A stretch of 56,388 nucleotides of DNA from Ignavibacteriales bacterium. Its GTDB lineage: Bacteria > Bacteroidota > Ignavibacteria > Ignavibacteriales > Ignavibacteriaceae. Shown piece after piece: positions 29,998 through 37,965 of the stretch. Positions within the stretch are counted from its first letter, which is position 1. Every line of letters starts with the position of its first letter. Location: contig JADJMD010000006.1 in the NCBI GenBank assembly GCA_016709765.1, positions 1 through 56,388 of the forward strand. The letters run 5' to 3'. The translations under genes and the position numbers were made by a program. Below the pieces are notes generated by a model. That model had not been told where the DNA came from. It made no database searches and was given only the letters and a program-made list of their open reading frames with translations.

Positions 29998-31662
29998 ATG
30001 AAAAATATAATATGTGCGCTTGTCTTTCTTTTATTCACCTCATCATCCTTTAGCCAATCACACTCTCGGCATAGAGACATAAAACAAATCGATATTAACC
30101 AAATAAAATCTTCACTAAGTAACTTAGGGACATTGGGTTTTGATCCAAATATAACAACCTGGGATCAATTAAGATTCAGGGATTATTTGACTGGTTCAGA
30201 CCTTAACGGTACAAGTATAGTATATGCACAAGGCTTGTGGATGCTTGGAAAAATAAATGGAGAAAAGCACGCAAGTGTTACTGAATGGAATACACATTTT
30301 TCTCCCGGTCCTATTATTAACGGGCAACCTGCTATGCTCTATAATCCTTTAGATTCAGCAAGATATACAGTTTATAAAATTAATAAAGGTGATGATCAAA
30401 ATAATCCGGATTATAATAACTGGCCAATTGACTTGGGAGCTCCGGTTGATAATAATGGAAACCCATTAATAAAGGGCGATCAAACTTTATGGACAGACTT
30501 TAATGCAGCGGACTCAACAACTCTAAATTATTGGCAATGGTTCCAGCCAAACAATTACTTGCATTTACTTCCTATAGAAATTCAACAATTAGCATTTGCT
30601 AGAGCAGGTAATAAAAAAGATAATGAAGATATTTTTTCAAATACGATTTTCTTTGAATATTTAATTATCAATAAAGGTAACTCAAATATTGATTCTGCAT
30701 TCTTTGGTTTTTGGAATGATATTGATTTTTATATAGCACATTTGAATCCTCCTGCAATTGATACCGTTGCTCAGGTTGGTTACTGCTGGGCTCTTAGCGA
30801 CACATTTTACAATTTACCTCCTCAGAGAGCACCCGCTGCTGTAGGATTTACACTGGTATATGGCCCATCTGTTCCTTCAGCGGGACAGAATTCGGTATTT
30901 AATGGAAGATCTTTACCTGATCACAAAAATCTGCCTCTCACAGCTTTCCACGGTATTAACGATGACCAATCAAACTATCTACCATTCAATATGGCTAGCT
31001 CAATTAACGATGCATGGAACATGGCAAATGGATTGCAAAGTGATGGTCTGCCGAATGTTGATCCTTCTAATGGACAGGTTACAAAATTTCAACTGAGTGG
31101 TGATCCGATTACTAATCAAGGGTGGATATATCCTGAAAATTCTACAGGTGGTGGTGCTGGATTTGTAATGTTTACGGGACCATTTAATCTTGCGGTTAAT
31201 GATACACAGTGGATAATGATTGCACTTACACCGGCATTGGGCAATAATCGTTTTGAGAGTATTAAGATAATGCGGGAAAAAGCAATGCTGTTAAGATCGC
31301 TGCATTATGATACCCTTGCTTACGGTACAACACCATATAAGATTGACTATGTTGATACTACTAATTTACCCGATATAGTTGAAAGTGAAATTGTTCCAGA
31401 TAAACTGGTATTGTATCAAAATTTTCCTAATCCATTTAATCCGGAGACTACAATAATATTTGGAATTCCACAACAAGAACATATTTCCATAAAGATATTT
31501 GATATACTTGGAAGAGAAGTCCGAACACTTTTAGATGAAGTGAAAGATGTAGGAACCTATAGAATAAGATTTAACTCATTTGGTCTTGCAAGCGGAATTT
31601 ATATTTATCGCATAAGCTCAAATAACAGCAGCGTATCTCGTAAAATGATAATACTGCGTTAA
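29998..31662 (+). CDS. Exported protein with T9SS type A sorting domain
   Basis: A 554-residue protein with a clear signal peptide (MKNIICALVFLLFTSSSFSQ) and a C-terminal T9SS sorting domain (YQNFPNPFNPETTIIF, ISIKIFDILGREVRTLL, SGIYIYRISSN, KMIILR). The middle is rich in aromatic, Asn and Asp residues and resembles the large uncharacterised Ignavibacteria surface proteins that have repeated NxDxF-like turns, but I recognise no catalytic motif. The sorting motif reads QNFPNPFNP, so Tyr is replaced by Phe. A good Shine-Dalgarno sequence, AAGGGG, lies 5 bases before the ATG. Palindromes on both sides set it off as a single unit. Confidence 0.85.
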   Translation: MKNIICALVFLLFTSSSFSQSHSRHRDIKQIDINQIKSSLSNLGTLGFDPNITTWDQLRFRDYLTGSDLNGTSIVYAQGLWMLGKINGEKHASVTEWNTHFSPGPIINGQPAMLYNPLDSARYTVYKINKGDDQNNPDYNNWPIDLGAPVDNNGNPLIKGDQTLWTDFNAADSTTLNYWQWFQPNNYLHLLPIEIQQLAFARAGNKKDNEDIFSNTIFFEYLIINKGNSNIDSAFFGFWNDIDFYIAHLNPPAIDTVAQVGYCWALSDTFYNLPPQRAPAAVGFTLVYGPSVPSAGQNSVFNGRSLPDHKNLPLTAFHGINDDQSNYLPFNMASSINDAWNMANGLQSDGLPNVDPSNGQVTKFQLSGDPITNQGWIYPENSTGGGAGFVMFTGPFNLAVNDTQWIMIALTPALGNNRFESIKIMREKAMLLRSLHYDTLAYGTTPYKIDYVDTTNLPDIVESEIVPDKLVLYQNFPNPFNPETTIIFGIPQQEHISIKIFDILGREVRTLLDEVKDVGTYRIRFNSFGLASGIYIYRISSNNSSVSRKMIILR

Positions 31663-31684
31663 AGTAGTTTACATTTTTCATCTG

Positions 31685-31707
31685 CTGTCACGGTCGCATC
31701 GTGACAG
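31685..31707. repeat. Palindrome, GTCACGGT arm, downstream copy
   Basis: CTGTCACGGT and ATCGTGACAG form a 10-base stem (one G-T wobble) with a CGC loop, 23 bases after the T9SS gene stop. Its arms share GTCACGGT and CGTGACAG with the palindrome at 29960-29980. It lacks a T run, so it is not a standard terminator. Confidence 0.75.
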
Positions 31708-31721
31708 TCAAGGAAATGTGC

Positions 31722-31797
31722 TTGTAGGATACGAACTCCCGTTCGTTCCGTGCCCTTTGCTTTTAAATCGGATCGGATAGGAGTTCGATCCCTACAA
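31722..31797. repeat. Inverted repeat with GAACTCC arms
   Basis: TTGTAGGATACGAACTCC (31722-31739) pairs with GGAGTTCGATCCCTACAA (31780-31797) with two mismatches, enclosing 40 bases that contain a second set of GAAC/GTTC half-sites. No open frame. It looks like another dispersed palindromic element, next to but different from the GTCACGGT hairpin. Confidence 0.65.
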
Positions 31798-31817
31798 ATT
31801 TAAAAATATTTTTATCA

Positions 31818-31856
31818 TCACTTCCATTTGATCGCACAGCCAATAGAAAAAGTACA
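31818..31856 (-). pseudogene. Relic of the 3' end of a redoxin gene
   Basis: The minus strand here encodes CTFSIGCAIKWK followed by a stop. The intact redoxin gene at 33228-33767 ends in TFSIGCTIKWK and stop. Over the 36 bases from the stop codon upwards, 32 are identical. No redoxin sequence is seen further upstream, because the PQQ-propeller gene stop lies 6 bases beyond. It is therefore a short direct-repeat remnant and not a gene. Confidence 0.75.
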
Positions 31857-31862
31857 ATTTCT

Positions 31863-33104
31863 TCATTCTATAACATACATTCCTCTTGGTGGCGGAATTC
31901 CAACATGTGGAAACAAAAGATATCCTTCTTGTGTTAGGCTAGGCCCTCCTTCTTTAGAATGAGCTGCTAGCGGTAATGTCCAAAGCACACTTCCTGATTT
32001 AGTAATTGCTTGAACGTTATAGGTAATTCCATCATCCGATGTTTCAACATAAATAGTTCCTTGAGCATCACAAACAAGGTGAGTCCAATAATCAGCCTGA
32101 CCAACAGGAACACTCCAACGTTCATTACCATCGTTATCCACCAAAATAAGTTTACCTTTTGATAAATATGCAATGTTTCCATTGGGGTCAATTACTACAT
32201 TCCAATTTGAGCCTGCACTTGGAACTCGCCAACGCACTTTCCCGGTTGGAGAAATAGACACAAGATCTTGATCGAAGTAAGAATAAACATTCCCATCTAC
32301 ATCAACACTAATTGCGCCCATTTGTTTTCCACCGATTGAATCAGATCTAAGTATGTCCCCATTAGTATTTAAAGCATAAAGAGATTGTTCTGCATTACTT
32401 CCTCCAACATAAAAACTACTTCCATCTGGTGAAAAACAAATAGTTATCATTTCACCCCAAATGAAGTATCCCTCCGGTGCGTTGCGCTGCCAAATAATAT
32501 TTCCTGATTGATTTATAGCGTATAATGTTCCGGCACTCGAAATTGTATAAATATTTCCATCTAGACCAATAGCGCAAGACTTGAGCAGAACACCGCCATT
32601 AAGTTGCGTTTGCCATAGAATTGTTCCGTTTTTATTGAATGCTGAAATGCCGTTGTTTGTTCCAACCAGAATAATTTCATTTCCGGTAATTATTGGTGGC
32701 GAATAATTCATTGCACCACCTGCGAAAACTCCTATAAACGATTTCCAGATAAGTGTTCCATTTAGTGAATATGCTAACAGGCTGGAATCTGCCACAATAT
32801 AAAAAATACTGTCCTGTCCCATCACCGGATCAGTTTGAAACGCACCTAAAAGGATTGTGCTTTTTAGACGCCCGTTTGCAGGTCCATTAAACGAACTTCT
32901 TCCAGTGCATTGCGCATCGTGCAAAGCTTTGGGCCAAGCTGTTTGACCTAATGTTGCCCAAGGTATATCGTGTTGTGGTTTGATAACATAGTGAGTAGTG
33001 TCTGAATCTGATGGTTCTGTGGAATTTGACTTACATCCTTGAGAGATGATTAATATTGGAAGAAGTAAGAAAATTATTACGATACTAATTCGAAAGGATT
33101 TCAT
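31863..33104 (-). CDS. PQQ-type beta-propeller lipoprotein
   Basis: A 413-residue lipoprotein: signal peptide followed by a lipobox, LIISQGCKSNS, with the lipidated Cys near residue 23. The body is a PQQ/pyrrolo-quinoline-like propeller built from about seven repeats of the pattern G-x-(I/L)-W (for instance NGTLIWKSFIG, NGTILWQTQLN, SGNIIWQRNAPE, TGKVRWRVPSA, DGNERWSVPVG, SGSVLWTLPLA) with DGNIYTIS-like blades. Such propellers mostly act as protein scaffolds; no PQQ-dehydrogenase residues are apparent. The gene lies between two copies of a redoxin 3' end, which suggests local duplication or insertion. Confidence 0.88.
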   Translation of the reverse strand: MKSFRISIVIIFLLLPILIISQGCKSNSTEPSDSDTTHYVIKPQHDIPWATLGQTAWPKALHDAQCTGRSSFNGPANGRLKSTILLGAFQTDPVMGQDSIFYIVADSSLLAYSLNGTLIWKSFIGVFAGGAMNYSPPIITGNEIILVGTNNGISAFNKNGTILWQTQLNGGVLLKSCAIGLDGNIYTISSAGTLYAINQSGNIIWQRNAPEGYFIWGEMITICFSPDGSSFYVGGSNAEQSLYALNTNGDILRSDSIGGKQMGAISVDVDGNVYSYFDQDLVSISPTGKVRWRVPSAGSNWNVVIDPNGNIAYLSKGKLILVDNDGNERWSVPVGQADYWTHLVCDAQGTIYVETSDDGITYNVQAITKSGSVLWTLPLAAHSKEGGPSLTQEGYLLFPHVGIPPPRGMYVIE

Positions 33105-33227
33105 AATTCAAATGTCCCTTCAATTTGATTATAAAACTAACAACTAACTAGATTCTACAAATAACTAAATTCCTTATTTAAATCTACTACATTCTATTTC
33201 ATTTCAAATACATATATAAATAATATT

Positions 33228-33767
33228 TCACTTCCACTTAATAGTACAGCCAATAGAAAAAGTTTCTGGTACTGAAACTTCATTTTCATTTAACACTTCC
33301 ACAATTGCATCTTTTAGATAATGGGAATTTACTTTTTCTGGTTCGTGCCAGTTGTCATCAATTTTACCTTCATATTTTAATTTTCGTTTTTTATCAAACA
33401 GAAATATCTGTGGTGTGTGTGTTGCGCCAAATGCTTTTGCAACTTCTTGTGTTTCATCTCTTAAATAAGGAAAATTAAATTTTTTTAACGCTGCCCTTTT
33501 TTTCATTTCCTCAAATGAATCATCCGGATATTTTAAATCATCATTAGAATTTATAGCTATGATCTGAACTCCATTTTTTTCAAACTCATTTTGCAAATTA
33601 ATAATTCGTTCTTCGTAAGCTTGAACATAAGGACAATGATTACAGCTAAAAATTACAATTAAAATTTTCTTATCAGAAAATCCATTTAAACTATAATTTT
33701 TGTTATCAACCCCGATTAAAGAAAAGCTTGGAATCACAGAATCAATTTTCAATTTGTTAGCAGACAT
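33228..33767 (-). CDS. Thioredoxin-fold peroxiredoxin/redoxin-family protein
   Basis: A 179-residue thioredoxin-fold protein of the AhpC-TSA/redoxin type. The active-site region is VIFSCNHCPYVQAYEERI, with the CNHC cysteine pair at about residues 40-43 in place of CGPC. ATHTPQIFLFDKKRKLKYEGKIDDNW supplies the cis-Pro and the C-terminal thioredoxin half. No signal peptide is seen, so it is probably cytosolic. Proteins with SCNHCPYV are widespread and presumably act as thiol-disulfide reductases or peroxidases; the substrate is unknown. Its 3' end is partly repeated at 31818-31856. Divergent from the M14 peptidase gene. Confidence 0.9.
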   Translation of the reverse strand: MSANKLKIDSVIPSFSLIGVDNKNYSLNGFSDKKILIVIFSCNHCPYVQAYEERIINLQNEFEKNGVQIIAINSNDDLKYPDDSFEEMKKRAALKKFNFPYLRDETQEVAKAFGATHTPQIFLFDKKRKLKYEGKIDDNWHEPEKVNSHYLKDAIVEVLNENEVSVPETFSIGCTIKWK

Positions 33768-33823
33768 GGTAATTTTCCTTTAGTTAAATAATCTTTTAGT
33801 TAACTGAACAAAAATATCAAAAA

Positions 33824-35278
33824 ATGAAAACACTTCTTCTAATCCTTACAATAATAATCTCAGAAACCATTATGGCACAGAATTATGATTTTGAACAGCA
33901 CCTATATCAATCTTATGATCGATACAAGGAATCCAGTTTAACTCACAGACGATTTAAACATTCGGATATAAATCCGATAATTAAAAAACTGAAAAGCAAG
34001 GATGGACTTAAAGTTAAAGTTGTAGGTAAATCCGTTGAAGGCAGAGAGTTAAATTTAATTACTATTGGAAAAGGCCAAACCAAAATTTTTATGTGGTCTC
34101 AAATGCACGGTAATGAACCGACTGCAACTGCCGCCTTGTTTGATATTTTAAATTTTATAAATGCTCCGGAAAACAAAGATTTTTGTAACGTACTTTTTGA
34201 AAGAGTTACATTGTACTTTTTACCAATGGTAAATCCCGATGGTGCGGAAAGATTTAAACGCAGAAATTTTTATGACATTGATTTAAATCGTGATGCTTCT
34301 CGTTTGCAATGTCCCGAAGCAATAATTCTAAAAAGTGTTTTTGATAGTTTAAAAGCAGATTTTGGATTTAATCTTCACGATCAAAGCCACCTATATTCTG
34401 TTGGAAATAGTTTTAGAACAGCGACAATAAGTTTTCTCGCGCCCGCTTACAATTACGATAAGGATATTAACAACGTTCGCAACAAAGCAGTTCAGTTGAT
34501 TGGGAATATGTTCAATTCACTTTCACAATTTATTCCCGGTCACATCGCAAAATATTCTGATGAATATGAGCCACGCGCTTTTGGCGATAATTTTCAAAAA
34601 TGGGGAACGAGTACAATTCTTATTGAATCTGGGGGCTGGAAGGATGATCCTGAAAAACAGTTCATTAGAAAAATCAATTATATAGCACTTCTTTCTGCTT
34701 TCAAATCTATTGCCGAAGAAAGTTATAAAAATACCAGCGCTGATGTTTATGAATCAATTCCGTTTAATGATAAATATATTTTCGATTTGATTTTAAGAAA
34801 CCTAACATTTAAAAGCGGAAAACAAAAAATCAAAATAGATGTTGGAATTAATTTAGATGAGTTTGAAGTTCCAAATGAAAAAACTATTTACTGTAAATCA
34901 CGTGTAGAAGATCTTGGTGATTTATCCACTTATTATGGTTACAACGATTACGATTTTACAGGTTACACTATTGAGCAAGCATCTGTTTATGATAAAAAAG
35001 TATTAGCATTAAAAGATTTGCAAGAATACGATTTTATAAATCTATACTCAAAGGGATTTTCGACTGTTCTTGTAAAAAAGTTGCCCGAAGAAAGATATTC
35101 TAAGTTTCCAATTAATCTTGCATTAAAAAGTAAAATAGATACAACAATAAATATTGGCGAACCGGCAAATTTTATCTTAAAAAAAGATAATAAAATCGCC
35201 TACATAATTATAAATGGCTTCTTGCAGAAAATTGAGAAGAACAGAAAATTTGAAGGAAACGGGATCATAATTAGATAA
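33824..35278 (+). CDS. M14-family zinc carboxypeptidase, exported
   Basis: A 484-residue peptidase with a signal peptide (MKTLLLILTIIISETIMAQN). The zinc motif HxxE is in QMHGNEPTAT (H95, E98), the third ligand probably H185 in FNLHDQSHLY, and the catalytic Glu in TILIESGGWKDD (about residue 275). NPDGAERF and DLNRDASR match the substrate-binding Asn-Arg of M14. A C-terminal segment of about 180 residues follows the peptidase domain and is not recognised; it may serve as a beta-domain. The protein should act in the periplasm or on the surface, trimming peptide C-termini. It is a single-gene transcription unit as far as can be seen. Confidence 0.92.
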   Translation: MKTLLLILTIIISETIMAQNYDFEQHLYQSYDRYKESSLTHRRFKHSDINPIIKKLKSKDGLKVKVVGKSVEGRELNLITIGKGQTKIFMWSQMHGNEPTATAALFDILNFINAPENKDFCNVLFERVTLYFLPMVNPDGAERFKRRNFYDIDLNRDASRLQCPEAIILKSVFDSLKADFGFNLHDQSHLYSVGNSFRTATISFLAPAYNYDKDINNVRNKAVQLIGNMFNSLSQFIPGHIAKYSDEYEPRAFGDNFQKWGTSTILIESGGWKDDPEKQFIRKINYIALLSAFKSIAEESYKNTSADVYESIPFNDKYIFDLILRNLTFKSGKQKIKIDVGINLDEFEVPNEKTIYCKSRVEDLGDLSTYYGYNDYDFTGYTIEQASVYDKKVLALKDLQEYDFINLYSKGFSTVLVKKLPEERYSKFPINLALKSKIDTTINIGEPANFILKKDNKIAYIIINGFLQKIEKNRKFEGNGIIIR

Positions 35279-35349
35279 ATCTTTGATTATTCTTGTTTAA
35301 TAACTATAATTACAAAAAAAATAAAGCTTAATTTCTTAAAAAGGGATTT

Positions 35350-35952
35350 ATGTTAGCTTTTCTTTTCGCAATATTCAATTCAGATGAACAAAAGTTAAAC
35401 CAGGAGTTTGAACGCGAAGCTGTACCGCATATGGATGCTTTGTACAACTATGCTGTTAAAATGACTGGCGATAGCGACGATGCAAGTGATTTAATCCAAG
35501 AAACATATTTAAAAGCTTTTCGCTTTTGGGATAAATTTGAAAAAGGAACTAATTGCAAAGCTTGGTTGTTTAGGATTATGAAAAATACGTTCATTAATAC
35601 GTATAGAAAAAATACTAAAGAACCAGACAAAGTTGATTATGAAGAGATTGAAAATTTTTATGAAAACATCAAACCATCATCTACCGACAGCGCACACCTT
35701 GAAAAAGACATTTATGATAACTTGCTTGATGACGAAATGTCAACAGCAATCTCATCTCTACCTGAAGATTTTCGCACAGTAATAATTCTATGCGATATTG
35801 AAGGTTATACTTATGATGAAATTGCAGATTTTGTTGATGTTCCCGTTGGAACAGTTAGATCACGTTTACATCGTGCAAGAAAAATGCTTTTTACAAAGCT
35901 GCATAAATATGCAAGTGATAAAGGATATGTGAAGAACAAGGATAAGAAATGA
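35350..35952 (+). CDS. ECF-type sigma-70 family RNA polymerase sigma factor
   Basis: A 200-residue extracytoplasmic-function sigma factor. Region 2 covers about residues 28-95 (DALYNYAVKMTGDSDDASDLIQETYLKAFRFWDKF and WLFRIMKNTFINTYRK); region 4 covers about 135-185 (AISSLPEDFRTVIILCDIEGYTYDEIADFVDVPVGTVRSRLHRARK), which holds the helix-turn-helix. Region 3 is absent, as usual. It has the SD sequence AAAGGGA before ATG. Its stop overlaps the next gene's start (ATGATG), the layout of a sigma/anti-sigma pair. Confidence 0.93.
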   Translation: MLAFLFAIFNSDEQKLNQEFEREAVPHMDALYNYAVKMTGDSDDASDLIQETYLKAFRFWDKFEKGTNCKAWLFRIMKNTFINTYRKNTKEPDKVDYEEIENFYENIKPSSTDSAHLEKDIYDNLLDDEMSTAISSLPEDFRTVIILCDIEGYTYDEIADFVDVPVGTVRSRLHRARKMLFTKLHKYASDKGYVKNKDKK

Positions 35953-36785
35953 TGGAAATTAATAAATACATGCTAACTGCCCTAGTTGATGGCGAAGTAA
36001 CTGATGCAAATGTAAAGCAAGCAATTTTTTCTAAAATAGAATCTGATAAAGATTTTGCAATAGACTTTAAAGTACAAAGCTTAGTTAAAGAGCTAGTTAA
36101 GGAAAAAGTTGTATTTCAAAAAACCCCGGATAGAGTTAAAGCAAAAATTCTAAAATCAATCGGCTCACAAACAAAAATTGCATCTGCACGCAAATCCTTC
36201 TTCTCAGAACTTTTTGAAAAACCTGCTTTCTCGTTTGCAACAGCATTTGTGGTTGTTTTAGCGATAGTTCTAATTGTTATAAATAGACCTGGTGCAATTG
36301 ATCAAAAAGATTTTGCGATTGAACAGCTTGGAAAAGAAAATATGTTTGTTCAGGCGCAAAATAATTTTAGCAATATTTTACAGGGCAAATTAGCTCCTCA
36401 GTTTGTAAGCAAAAGTGCAGATGAAATAAAAAACTTTTTTAGTACGAATGGAGTTAAATATTCAACTTCTGTCCCTAATGTTTTAGATTGGAAGTTGCTT
36501 GGAGCAGTTGTTTCAGAAGATAAAGGCGAAAAATTTGCTCATCATGTTTATGTTGATAAAGCGGGTAAACTAGCATATTTATTTCAGGTTGATGAATCAT
36601 ATTTAAATAGTCACGAAATAATTTCCTTATCGGATGATTTAATAAAATATTTAGACGAGGGAAATTGCTATTCTTCGGTAACAGATAGTTCGGTTACATT
36701 ATTTACTAAAGTTGATCATAATATTTGCGCAGTTGTTTCAAACGCAAATCCAAAACAAGTTGAAGAAGTTTTTTGTAGTCTCTAA
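35949..36785 (+). CDS. Probable anti-sigma factor, single-pass membrane protein
   Basis: A 278-residue protein translationally coupled to the ECF sigma factor. It has an N-terminal acidic/helical domain (MLTALVDGEVTDANVKQAIFSKIES, like the DGEL start of FecR/RseA-type anti-sigma domains), one membrane segment at about residues 95-115 (FSFATAFVVVLAIVLIVINRPG) and a periplasmic domain of about 165 residues with Cys residues near the end (GNCYSS, HNICAVV, VFCSL). The HxxxCxxC zinc motif of ZAS anti-sigma factors is absent. The role as an anti-sigma factor is inferred from position and topology only. The C-terminal half resembles DUF3379-like or sensor domains, but I cannot name it. Confidence 0.65.
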   Translation: MMEINKYMLTALVDGEVTDANVKQAIFSKIESDKDFAIDFKVQSLVKELVKEKVVFQKTPDRVKAKILKSIGSQTKIASARKSFFSELFEKPAFSFATAFVVVLAIVLIVINRPGAIDQKDFAIEQLGKENMFVQAQNNFSNILQGKLAPQFVSKSADEIKNFFSTNGVKYSTSVPNVLDWKLLGAVVSEDKGEKFAHHVYVDKAGKLAYLFQVDESYLNSHEIISLSDDLIKYLDEGNCYSSVTDSSVTLFTKVDHNICAVVSNANPKQVEEVFCSL

Positions 36786-36799
36786 AAAAGGAAATAGAA

Positions 36800-37258
36800 A
36801 TGTTTAAAATCAAAAACATCCTTTTACCAACAGATTTTAGCTCTACATCTTTAACTGCTGCAGAATACGCACTAGAATTGGCAAATGAATATAAAGCCAA
36901 TCTTCATGTATTAAATGTTCTCGAAAAAACGCCACCAATTCTTGCAATCCGTTCACTTGATTTATCTCGTGAAAAAATAATACAATCAATAGATGCTGAT
37001 GCGCAATCACAATTAGATGATTGTGTTAAGAAAATTAAGAAAATCCGAGATGCTGAAATTATTCCCGCAATAAGAAAAGGTGTTGATTTTGAAGAGATTA
37101 TCAAATATTCTAAAGAAAAAAAGATTGATGTAATAGTAATAGCTACCCACGGAAGAACAGGAATTTTACATACTTTGCTTGGCAGTGTCGCTGAAAAAGT
37201 AATTAGGTACTCTAAAATTCCCGTTTTAGTAACCACGCCACCTTCAAAATCTAACTAA
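36800..37258 (+). CDS. Universal stress protein (UspA family)
   Basis: A 152-residue UspA-domain protein. It begins with ILLPTDFSSTSLTAAEYALELANEYKANLHVLNVL, the standard N-terminal strand with the Asp of UspA, and ends with IVIATHGRTGILHTLLGSVAEKVIRYSKIPVLVT, where GRTGILHTLLGS is the ATP-binding G-x2-G-x9-G(S) motif. It is an ATP-binding type of Usp. It follows the anti-sigma gene by 14 bases, so it is probably the third gene in the same transcript, and it could be part of the stress regulon of that sigma factor. That last point is inference. Confidence 0.93.
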   Translation: MFKIKNILLPTDFSSTSLTAAEYALELANEYKANLHVLNVLEKTPPILAIRSLDLSREKIIQSIDADAQSQLDDCVKKIKKIRDAEIIPAIRKGVDFEEIIKYSKEKKIDVIVIATHGRTGILHTLLGSVAEKVIRYSKIPVLVTTPPSKSN

Positions 37259-37329
37259 AAGCGGTTTCTTGCATTATCACCAATGATTTGATATTTTAGA
37301 AGTTCGCAATCTTGTAATAAAGGTAAATT

Positions 37330-37737
37330 ATGGCTAAAGTAAAAAATGTTGAAGCTCATTGCAGCATATGCAATGGTATAAGAAAGATGGAATTGACCGG
37401 TGAAGTTGCCGGTGATGATAATAAACGATGGGCAAAATGTAAAAAATGCAAACAGACAATGATTATTAATATTGCGGAAGATGTTGTAAAACAAAAAGTT
37501 TCTTTAGAAGGAATTGAAAACGATAAATGTGCTACTTACTCGCCTTCTAAATCTTTTGAGATTGGAGAAACAATCTTTCACGAAAACTGGAATGATTTTG
37601 GGAAAGTGGTTTCAAAAGAAATTTTATCCAACGGTCAAAAATCAATTTCAGTTGAATTTCAAAATTCTGGAAATAAAAAATTAGTTGAATCTTACATTAA
37701 ACAAACAGACCAACACGAACAAAGCGAGGTGATATAA
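37330..37737 (+). CDS. Zinc-ribbon protein with SH3-like tail, upstream of S21
   Basis: A 135-residue protein with an N-terminal zinc ribbon (HCSICNG ... WAKCKKCKQTM, two CxxC pairs about 30 residues apart) and a C-terminal strand-rich segment (FEIGETIFHENWNDFGKVVSKE ... ISVEFQNSGNKKLVESY) of the type that starts like GD.V.H..FG.G.V in CarD/KOW-like SH3 folds. Its last codons contain the ribosome binding site of rpsU, which starts directly after the stop. I do not know the function; similar ribbon plus SH3-like proteins are found next to rpsU in related genomes, as far as I recall. Confidence 0.65.
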   Translation: MAKVKNVEAHCSICNGIRKMELTGEVAGDDNKRWAKCKKCKQTMIINIAEDVVKQKVSLEGIENDKCATYSPSKSFEIGETIFHENWNDFGKVVSKEILSNGQKSISVEFQNSGNKKLVESYIKQTDQHEQSEVI

Positions 37738-37932
37738 TTGGTCGGTATTCAAATTGGCGATAACGAATCCATTGATAAAGCTCTTAGGAGATTTAAGAAA
37801 AAATATGAACGCTCAGGAGTTCTTAAAGAATTCAAGAAACGTACTTTTTTTGTAAAGCCCTCTATTAAGAAAAGAATGGAAAAGATAAAAGCCGCTAGAC
37901 GTGCTCATCGTCCTGATAACATTATAATGTAA
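37738..37932 (+). CDS. rpsU: Small ribosomal subunit protein bS21
   Basis: A 64-residue bS21 with the family pattern IDKALRRFKKKYERSGVLKEFKKRTFFVKPSIKKRMEK and a basic C-terminus. The only possible start is TTG at 37738, directly after the upstream stop, with AGGTGA inside the preceding gene as the ribosome binding site. A TTG start for this protein is unusual and would keep translation low or couple it to the upstream gene. bS21 takes part in initiation-site selection near the anti-SD sequence. It is followed by a strong terminator. Confidence 0.93.
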   Translation: MVGIQIGDNESIDKALRRFKKKYERSGVLKEFKKRTFFVKPSIKKRMEKIKAARRAHRPDNIIM

Positions 37933-37938
37933 TTAAAA

Positions 37939-37961
37939 AATCCCGCCTTTTGAGCGGGATT
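37939..37961. terminator. Bidirectional rho-independent terminator between rpsU and LOG gene
   Basis: A stem of AATCCCGC with GCGGGATT and a 7-base loop, flanked by A runs on the left and T runs on the right. It can end rpsU on the plus strand and the convergent LOG-family gene on the minus strand. Confidence 0.9.
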
Positions 37962-37965
37962 TTTT

